A stretch of DNA of 64,000 nt, taken from contig NZ_JACOFT010000004.1 in assembly GCF_014699135.1 (NCBI RefSeq), positions 248,001 through 312,000 on the forward strand, in the 5' to 3' direction. The translations under genes were made by a program, and so were the position numbers. A model generated the notes under the pieces. That model did not search any database and had not been told where the DNA came from. It worked only from the letters and a program-made list of their open reading frames with translations. The stretch comes from Cognatundibacterium aquatile. GTDB lineage: Bacteria > Pseudomonadota > Gammaproteobacteria > Burkholderiales > Burkholderiaceae_D. Shown here piece by piece: positions 1-7,679 of the stretch; the first letter of the stretch is position 1; each line of letters begins with the position of its first letter.

Positions 1-634
1 TATTTCCTTTAATTGGATTCATACGCAGTGGTCGAGTTATTTCATGTGCATAAGGTGTTGCATAGATTTTGTCTAAATGTTTTTTTTCTTCGATTGTCAT
101 TTTTTTTCCATCAAACTTTGAAAGTTCTGAGACGGGCATTGACGGCGTTAAATTCATTCTCGTTAATTGACTAGGCGCTTTGTCCCAACTCATTGGCTGA
201 AAAATTCCTTCACTAAAAATTGCCAAACGCTGCTCCAACGTTGTAAAGTCTCTCCCCCAAAAATGCGGCATTTCCTCTGGAAAATTACCCCATGGCCCTT
301 GCCCTGCCAGCACAACAAACCAGTCTTCTCCAAATTTCCCTAGATAACTTACTGGTAATCGGCTCATAAACTTCAGATGTCCCTTTTTTTCATCGGCATA
401 CCACGTAAATTCATTTTTTCTAAAAATTGCTCCTTCATATCTGGATAAATTTTTGGTTCGGCGTTCATAGGTGTTTTTCACATGTACAACGATCACTCTC
501 CCATCTTGCAACTGCACTTCTTCATCCCACGCGATATCAAAGTACTGTGGCCATAGGCCGACAGTCCAAACGTAAATCGCAAAGATAAATAAAATCCCAA
601 CTAACCAAAGTAGCAGTTGTTTAAGGTGGTTCAT
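1..634 (-). CDS. Membrane-anchored protein of unknown function (3' end beyond window)
   Basis: An open frame runs leftward from ATG at 634 to the window edge with no stop (211 codons seen), so the C-terminus is missing. Residues 1-30 form one hydrophobic segment (LLLWLVGILFIFAIYVW) with a short basic N-terminus, followed by a soluble part rich in aromatic residues, including HFWGRDF. That suggests one membrane anchor with an extracytoplasmic domain. An RBS-like GGAGC lies about 6 bases upstream of the ATG. I do not recognise a family. Base composition is clearly more AT-rich than the neighbouring genes, which may mean recent acquisition. Confidence 0.7.
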   Translation of the reverse strand, partial: MNHLKQLLLWLVGILFIFAIYVWTVGLWPQYFDIAWDEEVQLQDGRVIVVHVKNTYERRTKNLSRYEGAIFRKNEFTWYADEKKGHLKFMSRLPVSYLGKFGEDWFVVLAGQGPWGNFPEEMPHFWGRDFTTLEQRLAIFSEGIFQPMSWDKAPSQLTRMNLTPSMPVSELSKFDGKKMTIEEKKHLDKIYATPYAHEITRPLRMNPIKGN

Positions 635-732
635 GTTGATGCTCCTGAATCTAATACACAGTATGGGTTTGGCATCGCTGCCTGATGGCTGCTGTTATCG
701 CGCCATGCTTGTTTTAATGGCTTTTAAGCTTT

Positions 733-810
733 AAATATACCCCAGGGAGTATATTTAAAAGCCCTTTGTTTATAAGGAGATGAAGGCGTTTTTGGCACAT
801 ACTCCCCTGA
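733..810. repeat. Structured dispersed repeat, copy A
   Basis: About 78 bases that align closely with 12236-12313. Both copies have a G-rich left arm (CCCCAGGGAGTATA here, CTGGGGGGAGTAT there), the core AAGGMNATGAAGGCG, and a C-rich right arm (CATACTCCCC / CATACCCCC). The inner GCCTT...AAGGC and outer GGGAGTAT...ATACTCCC arms can pair as nested stems. It sits between two leftward genes with no protein of its own. It could be an RNA structure, a REP-like element or a recombinase site; the sequence does not decide. Confidence 0.6.
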
Positions 811-902
811 AAATGCCTGTTTCAGAGGAGTATTGCGGTGATCTGGTGGCGATATTGTTAGTCGCTGTTTTGTGACTGTTTCGTGCGCTGATGCGGGTGT
901 TA

Positions 903-1745
903 TCAAACATCAATCTGCTGTTTCAGTTTGTTAAATTCGTCACCGGCTTCCTGCAGCACCTGATCCAGCGCTTCCTGATCCAGCCCGAGGCTGTGCCACG
1001 ATAGCGCGGTGATTTCGGGTGTGGTGTGATCGGCGCTTTCGGTGACGTTCAGGACGTGGGCGATCCCGTTGGCGACGTGGACGATGGTTGCCAGAAAACC
1101 CAGCCCCGGTTTATCCGGTTGGTGATGACCGGCAATCGCGTTTTTCATCTGATCAGAAAAATTCCAATAAATCGCCAGCTCTTCGCCGACGGCAGCGTGA
1201 TCGATGCCGAGAATTTCTCTTTCGGCGTCAAACTGTGTGCACTGGTGTTCGGTTTGCCAGACGATGACGTGTTCGTATTCGGCGCTGTGGTAAGTGACCA
1301 GCACCAGCGTGCCGATATCGTGCAGCAAGCCTGCGGTGAAGGCCACGTCCAGACTCAGGTTCAGGCGTCGCGCGAGAATTTTTGCGACGATGGCGACGGC
1401 GTTTGAATGGCGCCAGAAATCTTTGTGACTAAATCCCTGACAATTGTTTTCGGGGAAGCAGCCCGTCAGCGCAGCGGTCACGATGATTTGCTTGACCGTG
1501 GTCAGCCCGAGCAGGGCAATCGCCTGCTGTATGGTCGTGACTTTGAATTGCGTGGCGTAATACGCTGAATTGGCCAGCCTCAGGGTTTTGGCGGTCAGGG
1601 CGATATCGCGTGTGACCTTGTCGGCCAGTTCGTGGGTATCAACATCTTCTTTGTCGATATTATTCAAAATCTCCATAACGACCGCAGGCAGCGTCGGCAA
1701 GTCTTTGACTTCTTCAACAATCTGATGAATAGCTATTCGGTTCAT
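903..1745 (-). CDS. HDOD-domain signalling protein
   Basis: 280 residues, almost entirely one HDOD domain (residues about 10-210). It has the LPTLPAVVMEIL opening, the TIQQAIALLG segment and an HDIG motif at residues 142-145. HDOD proteins are degenerate relatives of HD phosphohydrolases that act in bacterial signalling; no enzymatic activity can be asserted here. ATG at 1745 is preceded by AAAGGAGTGAG, a strong RBS. It is a clear paralogue of the gene at 25882-26736. A terminal-inverted-repeat element ends only about 20 bases upstream of the start, so the native promoter has probably been displaced or replaced. Confidence 0.9.
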   Translation of the reverse strand: MNRIAIHQIVEEVKDLPTLPAVVMEILNNIDKEDVDTHELADKVTRDIALTAKTLRLANSAYYATQFKVTTIQQAIALLGLTTVKQIIVTAALTGCFPENNCQGFSHKDFWRHSNAVAIVAKILARRLNLSLDVAFTAGLLHDIGTLVLVTYHSAEYEHVIVWQTEHQCTQFDAEREILGIDHAAVGEELAIYWNFSDQMKNAIAGHHQPDKPGLGFLATIVHVANGIAHVLNVTESADHTTPEITALSWHSLGLDQEALDQVLQEAGDEFNKLKQQIDV

Positions 1746-1764
1746 GTCTCACTCCTTTGCTTCG

Positions 1765-2032
1765 AGGGTCTGTTAACATTTAAATGGCGAGATGCGTTCA
1801 AACCAAAACGTGGGCTGGCAAGGCGTGCGGTGCAGTCAGGGCTGGTGCCCCTGATAAGACGCGCAACGCAGTCCAGCGCACGTTTTGGTTTGAACCCGAA
1901 GGGAAAGGGGTAAAACAGCCGCATGACTTTGTTGCATCCCGCTGACAGTGATCACACTGCGGCGCGGGTTGCGCCTAGCCCTGCAACTGTTTTACCCCTT
2001 TCGCAAACGTAATTTAAATGCTAACAGACCCT
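1765..2032. mobile_element. MITE-like element with nested inverted repeats
   Basis: A 268-bp non-coding element bounded by near-perfect inverted repeats: AGGGTCTGTTAACATTTAAA at 1765-1784 against the complement of 2013-2032 (one mismatch over about 21 bp). Two further inverted pairs lie inside: GTTCAAACCAAAACGTG (1796-1812) with CACGTTTTGGTTTGAAC (1879-1895), and AAAGGGGTAAAACAG (1904-1918) with CTGTTTTACCCCTTT (1988-2002). No transposase is encoded. No convincing target-site duplication is visible at the ends. The layout fits a miniature inverted-repeat element mobilised in trans. Confidence 0.75.
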
Positions 2033-2312
2033 AATATTACTCAAAAAGACAAGAGGCGGGGTGGCCGTTGCAAAATTCTATGCGGCTTGATTTGGCTTGC
2101 GTCAAGTTTGTATGTGGCTTGTGCCTGGAACTGAGTATTGCGTATGTCGATGACGAATCCTTGATTCCAATGGCTGAGGTTTATGCGCCGAAGCTGTTGC
2201 GATTGCTGAACGAAGTCATGCCGCTGCAAGTAATCATCAATCAGGCAAACAAACGACCAAACCACTGGACGCCGAAATGCGTCGAAAAAAGATAGAAATG
2301 AATTTAATATAA
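2033..2312. other. Gap between the MITE and the Fur box; nothing convincing
   Basis: About 280 bases with open frames on both strands (75 codons rightward, 108 leftward). Neither has a good RBS or recognisable domain, and the leftward one crosses the Fur box and the next promoter. It may be a decayed gene fragment left beside the inserted element, but I cannot support a CDS. Confidence 0.4.
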
Positions 2313-2337
2313 AACGCAAATGAGAATGATTTGCGTT
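2313..2337 (+). promoter_or_regulatory. Fur box upstream of the siderophore receptor
   Basis: The palindrome AACGCAAAT-GAGAATG-ATTTGCGTT is a good match to the Fur consensus (GATAATGATAATCATTATC-like; the core here is AATGAGAATGATTT). It lies about 110 bases upstream of the receptor ATG, so repression by Fur with iron is the natural inference. Confidence 0.75.
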
Positions 2338-2443
2338 AACGTGTTTGCGTGAGTACAATATTGCCATTCATCTTCCATGCCTATTTTGCTGTCGGGCATG
2401 GTCTGCAGGCATTTTTCTACTCAGATCAATTTCAAGGCTATCT

Positions 2444-4627
2444 ATGATTCAGCGCATTTCACATTCTGTCCGGCAAGACTCTGATTCGACTCCCGAAAAC
2501 GCTTTCCGCCTGCGGCCAATGGCGTGGGCATTATCGATTGCGTTGCTGTCGCCAGCTACCGTCTTGGCAGATAACGCTGCACCAGCAGGCGAGGACAAAG
2601 TCGCGTTGCCGGAAGTGGTGGTGAAGGGCGCTGCGGTGAATGAGCCAACGACAGAAAAAAGTGGTGCTTATTCGACGCGCAAGAGCGCTTCCGCAACGGG
2701 GCTGGATATGTCTTTGCGGGAAACGCCGCAATCGGTGTCGGTGGTGACCCGCGCCAAAATGGATGACTTCAGACAGCTCAGTGCCAACGATGTGCTGGCC
2801 AATACGACCGGTGTGTCGGTAGAAAAAGTGGAAACAGATCGCACGTATTACATGGCGCGTGGTTTTGACATCATCAATTTTCAATACGACGGTATCGGCT
2901 TGCCGTTCACCTCTGGCTTGTTGTATGGCGATATTGATACGGCGATTTACGACCGCGTGGATATCGTACGTGGTGCGAATGGTCTGATGTCATCGACTGG
3001 CAACCCGTCAGCCACGGTTAATTTTATTCGTAAGCGTCCGGTCTATCAGTTTCAGGCATCGTCCGGGCTGACGCTGGGCTCGTGGAATACGCGCAGGCTG
3101 GATGCTGATGTTTCCGGTGCGCTTAATGAAGCCGGGACGGTCGCCGGGCGTCTGGTCGTGGCAAAGCAGGCCGGGGATTCTTACCTCGATCGGTATTCTC
3201 CGGGAAAAACCGTGGTCTATGGTGTGATCGAAGCTAATCTGGGCGACGCCACCTTGCTGACCGTTGGGCATTCCCATCAAAAGGATGATGTCACTGGCGG
3301 CATGTGGGGTGCGCTGCCTTTGTATTACACCGATGGCAGTCCGACCAATTACAAAACATCTGCCAGCACGGCCGCTGACTGGTCAAATGCGCAGACGCGG
3401 AATGAACGTAGTTTTATTGAATTGAGTCATCAACTCAATGAAGACTGGCAAATGAAATCAACCGTCAGCCGCAACCGGTCAGCATGGGACTCTAAACTAT
3501 TTTATGTCTATGGCACGCCAGACCGCACGACGGGGCTGGGCTTATACAGTTACCCCTCGCTGTACAACAGTGTCAACACGCAGACGATGTTTGATCTGTC
3601 TGCGAGCGGCAAATTCACACTGGCCGGACGCAAGCATGATCTGAGCGTTGGTGCGAACTGGTCGAAATCGAATATGAATGATATTTCCCATTATGGCGTG
3701 GGCATCGGTACCGCGTTACCGGATATCAGCAACTGGACGGGCAATTATCCTGAGCCAGCATTTAACGCTTCGATTGATGGCAGCGATTATGAAGACAAAC
3801 GCACGACGATCTTTATCGCGTCCCGTTTTAACCTTGCTGATGAATTCAAATTGATTGCCGGTGCCAATCGCACGAAGGCCGAAACCAAAGGTAATTCGTA
3901 TGGCGTCAGCAGTGCAAAGAATGCCAGCAAAACCACGCCTTATCTGGGCCTGGTGTATGACCTGACACCGTATGTTTCAACGTATGCCAGCCATACCGAA
4001 ATATTTAATCCGCAAAGTGAAATTGATGCCAGCGGCAAGACGCTCGACCCTGTGAAAGGAAAAGGGGATGAGCTGGGCGTGAAAGCGGAACTGTTTGAAC
4101 GCAAGCTGAATCTGTCGGCTGCTGTTTTTAAGATCAGGCAAGAGAATGCAGCAGAGCAGGCGGGTTATATCGGTGCCAAGGCTTACTACAGGGGTATCGA
4201 TGCGACGTCGCAAGGCTTTGAATTCGATGCCAGTGGCGAGCTTGCCAAGGGCTGGAATCTGAGCGCCGGGTACACACAGTTGAGTCTCAAGGGTAGCGAT
4301 GATAAAGACGTGAAAACCTATGTGCCAAGAAAACTGTTCCGCCTTTCAACGACATATCAGTTACCGTTTCTGCCGCAGGCAAAAGTGGGCGGCAGCCTGA
4401 ACTGGCAGTCGGATATTTTCCGTGATGAAGGTTCCGGCAACATTATTCGTCAGGGCAGTTATGCCGTGCTGAATCTGATGGCACGCTATGACGTGAATCC
4501 TAAGCTCAGCATTGCGTTGAATCTGAATAATGTCAGTGACCAGAAATATCTGACCAGTTTGTATTGGAGCCAGGCTTACTATGCCGCGCCACGCAATGGC
4601 AGCGTGACGGTCAATTGGAAATATTAA
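2444..4627 (+). CDS. TonB-dependent siderophore receptor
   Basis: 727 residues from ATG at 2444. A TTG 99 bases upstream would add a poor N-terminus. The signal peptide is about residues 1-42, ending near TVLADNAAP, followed by a TonB-box-like LPEVVVKG. The plug domain carries RETPQSVSVVTR and DRVDIVRGANGLM, then a 22-strand-type barrel ends in the expected aromatic residue region (VTVNWKY). Sequence style is that of the FpvA/FhuE/FoxA ferric-siderophore family; the ligand cannot be told. A Fur box precedes it and a PepSY membrane protein follows 15 bases downstream, the usual partner of such receptors. Confidence 0.92.
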   Translation: MIQRISHSVRQDSDSTPENAFRLRPMAWALSIALLSPATVLADNAAPAGEDKVALPEVVVKGAAVNEPTTEKSGAYSTRKSASATGLDMSLRETPQSVSVVTRAKMDDFRQLSANDVLANTTGVSVEKVETDRTYYMARGFDIINFQYDGIGLPFTSGLLYGDIDTAIYDRVDIVRGANGLMSSTGNPSATVNFIRKRPVYQFQASSGLTLGSWNTRRLDADVSGALNEAGTVAGRLVVAKQAGDSYLDRYSPGKTVVYGVIEANLGDATLLTVGHSHQKDDVTGGMWGALPLYYTDGSPTNYKTSASTAADWSNAQTRNERSFIELSHQLNEDWQMKSTVSRNRSAWDSKLFYVYGTPDRTTGLGLYSYPSLYNSVNTQTMFDLSASGKFTLAGRKHDLSVGANWSKSNMNDISHYGVGIGTALPDISNWTGNYPEPAFNASIDGSDYEDKRTTIFIASRFNLADEFKLIAGANRTKAETKGNSYGVSSAKNASKTTPYLGLVYDLTPYVSTYASHTEIFNPQSEIDASGKTLDPVKGKGDELGVKAELFERKLNLSAAVFKIRQENAAEQAGYIGAKAYYRGIDATSQGFEFDASGELAKGWNLSAGYTQLSLKGSDDKDVKTYVPRKLFRLSTTYQLPFLPQAKVGGSLNWQSDIFRDEGSGNIIRQGSYAVLNLMARYDVNPKLSIALNLNNVSDQKYLTSLYWSQAYYAAPRNGSVTVNWKY

Positions 4628-4642
4628 GCGGCGGCGTGATAT

Positions 4643-5947
4643 ATGCAGATGCGACCTGTTTTCGTGTTGCTGCACCGCTGGTTCGGGCTGGCGGTGGCAG
4701 TTTTCCTGTTTGTTTCCGGCCTGACCGGTGCGGTCATCTCGTGGGATCATGAACTTGATGCCTGGCTGAACCCACAACTGTTTCATGCCCGTAGTGCGAT
4801 GGATGCGGGCGAGGCAAAGGCAGACCGGCGTCATGTCTGGTCTGGTCTGGAGCTGGCAAATAAAATCGAGTCAAACGATCCCCGCGTTCGCGTGACGTAT
4901 GTTCTGAACGAGGAGGAACCCGGTCACACCATACAGATGTCGGTGGAGGGAAAGATCGATCCTGCCACGGCGAAGCCTTATGCGCTGGGTTTCAATCAGA
5001 TCGCGGTTGATCCGGTGACGGCAGAAATACAGGGGAAACGGCAATGGGGTGAAATCTCGCTGAGCCGTGAAAATCTGCTGCCGTTTTTGTACAAGCTGCA
5101 TTACACCATGCATCTTCCTGAAGTGTCCGGCGTCGAGCTGGGTATCTGGTTGATGGGGTTGATTGCCGTGGTGTGGGTGCTCGATTGTTTTATTGCATTG
5201 TGGATTTCCTTTCCCAACTGGCGCAGCTGGCGAAAATCGTTCGCTTTTCGCTGGGCACAGGGCGGGCACAAACTGAATTTCGATTTGCATCGATCCAGCG
5301 CCGTGTGGCTATGGCTGTTCATGCTATTACTGGCTGTCACCTCGGTGTCGATGAATCTGAATACACAAATAGTGCGTCCTGTGGTCGCATGGTTTTCACC
5401 TTTAAGTGAGGATGTGTTTGCCAGCCGTGTGCCGCGAGCTCTGGAGCAACCCATCATTCCGGCGATCAGTCGCGAGAACATCGTTAGTCTGGCCAGGCAG
5501 GAAGCGCAGCAACGGGGCTGGAGTCTGCCTGCTGGCGGCATCTTTTATTCGTCTGCGTTTGGTGTGTACGGCGTGGGCTTTTTTGAAGCCGGTAATGATC
5601 ATGGCGATGTCGGTCTTGGCAATGCCTGGCTGTATTTTGATGGCAAAGATGGCCGTGCTCTGGGTGGAAAAATTCCCGGTACGGGCAGTGCCGGAGATAT
5701 TTTTCTGCAAGCGCAGTTCCCGCTGCATTCAGGACGCATCCTCGGTCTGACCGGACGCATACTGATTTCATTGATGGGGCTGGTGGTGGCGATGCTGAGC
5801 GTGACCGGTGTCATCATCTGGGTCAGAAAGCGACGGGCAAAAATGGTAGCGAAAATGGCGGCGGAATTTAAGAAAAATAATGTTCCGAAAGTCATGCCAA
5901 ACGCTACGTCAAAGCCGATCACAAAAGACGCGGCAAGTGTGAGCTGA
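4643..5947 (+). CDS. PepSY-associated TM protein (PiuB-like, iron uptake)
   Basis: 434 residues. Four hydrophobic segments are seen: about residues 10-35 (LAVAVFLFVSGLTGAVIS), 165-192, 215-240 and 368-395. Paired histidines lie near membrane faces (LLHRWFG, YKLHYTMHLP, NFDLHRSS). This is the PepSY_TM/PiuB architecture of Fur-regulated inner-membrane proteins, thought to release iron from imported ferric siderophores, probably by reduction (family knowledge). It begins 15 bases after the receptor stop, so the two are probably cotranscribed under the Fur box. The C-terminal tail is basic and low-complexity. Confidence 0.88.
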   Translation: MQMRPVFVLLHRWFGLAVAVFLFVSGLTGAVISWDHELDAWLNPQLFHARSAMDAGEAKADRRHVWSGLELANKIESNDPRVRVTYVLNEEEPGHTIQMSVEGKIDPATAKPYALGFNQIAVDPVTAEIQGKRQWGEISLSRENLLPFLYKLHYTMHLPEVSGVELGIWLMGLIAVVWVLDCFIALWISFPNWRSWRKSFAFRWAQGGHKLNFDLHRSSAVWLWLFMLLLAVTSVSMNLNTQIVRPVVAWFSPLSEDVFASRVPRALEQPIIPAISRENIVSLARQEAQQRGWSLPAGGIFYSSAFGVYGVGFFEAGNDHGDVGLGNAWLYFDGKDGRALGGKIPGTGSAGDIFLQAQFPLHSGRILGLTGRILISLMGLVVAMLSVTGVIIWVRKRRAKMVAKMAAEFKKNNVPKVMPNATSKPITKDAASVS

Positions 5948-6019
5948 TTGGGTTGAACATGCTGATCGGGCTGATGCGGGTATTTCTGTTTTCAACAGTT
6001 TCTGCTATCAGCGTTGAGA

Positions 6020-6053
6020 GGGCTCATTTCTTTACAGGAATGAGCCCATTTTT
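6020..6053. terminator. Bidirectional terminator between PepSY gene and hexR
   Basis: GGGCTCATT (6020-6028) pairs with AATGAGCCC (6039-6047), followed by ATTTTTC. It serves the rightward receptor/PepSY operon and may also end the leftward hexR transcript. Confidence 0.75.
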
Positions 6054-6084
6054 CTGATTTACTAAAATATTCAGCCCGCTATAT

Positions 6085-6981
6085 TCAGCCTGCTTTGGGC
6101 ACCAAACGTTTTTCACTGATGCTGGCTTTGGCCCGTTCCAGCATATCGATCGCAGCGGGGCCGCGCAGTAAAGTGACAGCCACCGCCAGCGCATCGATAT
6201 AGGTCAGATGGGCGAGGCGGGATGTCATGGGCGTATAGATATCCGGGTCTTCTTCCACGTCCACGCTGATGTGCACATCGGCCAGCTCTGCCAGCGGGCC
6301 ACCACTGGCGCATAACACCAATATTTTCGCGCCAGCTTCTTTTGCGAGTTGCACGCTATTGATCAGATCGCGTGTGCGGCCTGTGCGCGAAAATGCAACG
6401 ACGACGCAATCGCTATTCAATAATGTCGCTGATTGCGCCTGCAGATGGGCATCGCAGAAAACCGTGGTGGGTATGCCGAAACGGAAAAACTTCAGTTGCG
6501 CATCAATTGCCAGCGCACCCGAATAACCGAGTCCGTAACACTCAATCCGGCGGGCTCTGGCAAGTAATTGCACGGCGGCTTCAAAGCTGGTGACGTTCGC
6601 ATTATTTCTGGCTTCCATCAGTGCCGCGATGGTGCGATCAAACACTTTGGGCAGTACATCACGCACATGATCAGCCTGATTCACATCCAGATGCAGATAC
6701 GGAATGCCAGTGGCCAGACTTTTGGCAAACGCCAGTTTGAATGATTTGAACCCATCGAAACCCAGACTTTGCGAGAAACGGGCGACAGTCGGCTCGCTGA
6801 CATCGCAGGCTTGTGCCAGCACGCGTATCGACATTTCCAGCGCATCATGCGGCTTTTGCAGTAAGAATTCGGCAACCTGACGCTCGGCGCGACTCAGCGC
6901 GGTGCTGGCGACGCGGATGCGGGCCAGCAAGCCTTTTTCCGTTGGTGTTATCGAGGAAGGAGTGGAATGCGAATTTGCCAT
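6085..6981 (-). CDS. hexR: HexR, RpiR-family repressor of glucose catabolism
   Basis: 298 residues. The N-terminal RpiR helix-turn-helix (about 20-95) contains SEPTVARFSQSLGFDGF. The C-terminal SIS sugar-phosphate-binding domain (about 130-265) contains RIECYGLGYSGALA and VVVAFSRTGRTRDLI. HexR binds 2-keto-3-deoxy-6-phosphogluconate and represses zwf/edd/eda in other proteobacteria (established for the family). Being third in the zwf-pgl-hexR operon, starting 13 bases after pgl, strongly supports this over other RpiR members. A probable operator lies at 9282-9306 between zwf and edd, implying autoregulation. Confidence 0.9.
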   Translation of the reverse strand: MANSHSTPSSITPTEKGLLARIRVASTALSRAERQVAEFLLQKPHDALEMSIRVLAQACDVSEPTVARFSQSLGFDGFKSFKLAFAKSLATGIPYLHLDVNQADHVRDVLPKVFDRTIAALMEARNNANVTSFEAAVQLLARARRIECYGLGYSGALAIDAQLKFFRFGIPTTVFCDAHLQAQSATLLNSDCVVVAFSRTGRTRDLINSVQLAKEAGAKILVLCASGGPLAELADVHISVDVEEDPDIYTPMTSRLAHLTYIDALAVAVTLLRGPAAIDMLERAKASISEKRLVPKAG

Positions 6982-6994
6982 AGTTTCTTATTTT

Positions 6995-7675
6995 TCAGGG
7001 ACACCAGAAAACATCAATCGGGCAGCCCGCATCGCGTAATAAGGCGCTGATCGGTAACTGTTGTTGTTCGGCGTCTTCTAACACGCGACGTTTTTCTGCG
7101 CCAGTCATCAGCAGCCAGATCCGCTCGGTATGGAGCAGGCGGGGCAGTGATAATGACATGCGGCTTTGCTGGGTTTGCGGATGCAGGGCAGCGAGGCAGG
7201 TGCGCTGATCCTGCTGTACTGGCGCGCCGGGAAACAGCGAGGCGATATGACCATCCGCACCCATTCCCAGCAATACCGCACTGAAAGCCTGTGGTAATTG
7301 TTCACGCAGGCGGGCATCAATCGCGGCGGTAGCGGCGGCCGGAGTCGGCGCTGTATTTTTCAGTGACAACAGTTGCCAGTGCTGCTTTGCTGCGGATAAA
7401 GGCAGACAGCGCCGGAATAAGCCTTCATTGCTTTGCGCATCGTCGTCTTCGACCCAGCGTTCATCGGTGGCGACCAGCGTGACGGGCTGGTGCGGTGTTG
7501 TGCTTGCGTTCAGCAAAGCATCAAGTCGCCGGTACACCGGTGCTGGCGTGGTGCCGCCGGCCAGCGCAAAACTAACGGGTGACGTGGCGCTGTGGATGAT
7601 GTCCAGCCATTGCTGGCTCAGGCTGGTGCTCAGCGTGTCGATGTCATCGAAGTCGTGGTAACGAATGGTGCTCAT
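6995..7675 (-). CDS. pgl: 6-phosphogluconolactonase
   Basis: 226 residues from ATG at 7675. An in-frame TTG at 7690 would overlap zwf and is less likely; the ATG follows the zwf TGA by 4 bases. One glucosamine-6-phosphate isomerase-type domain is present, with VATDERWVEDDDAQSNEG and LGMGADGHIASLFPG, the signature segments of the DevB/Pgl family. It hydrolyses 6-phosphogluconolactone to 6-phosphogluconate, between Zwf and Edd. The tight spacing in zwf-pgl-hexR suggests translational coupling. Confidence 0.92.
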   Translation of the reverse strand: MSTIRYHDFDDIDTLSTSLSQQWLDIIHSATSPVSFALAGGTTPAPVYRRLDALLNASTTPHQPVTLVATDERWVEDDDAQSNEGLFRRCLPLSAAKQHWQLLSLKNTAPTPAAATAAIDARLREQLPQAFSAVLLGMGADGHIASLFPGAPVQQDQRTCLAALHPQTQQSRMSLSLPRLLHTERIWLLMTGAEKRRVLEDAEQQQLPISALLRDAGCPIDVFWCP

Positions 7676-7679
7676 GGCA

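Noticed and set aside
1632..1924. Open frames covering the MITE
   Set aside because: They arise from the inverted repeats, have no RBS and overlap the HDOD start.
2041..2367. Overlapping open frames on both strands (75 and 108 codons) between the MITE and the TonB receptor
   Set aside because: No RBS, no recognisable domain, and one crosses the Fur box and promoter. At most a decayed remnant.
4361..5922. Many long frames antisense to the TonB receptor and PepSY genes, and similar ones throughout
   Set aside because: They are shadows of real genes, with no RBS, motif or independent support.
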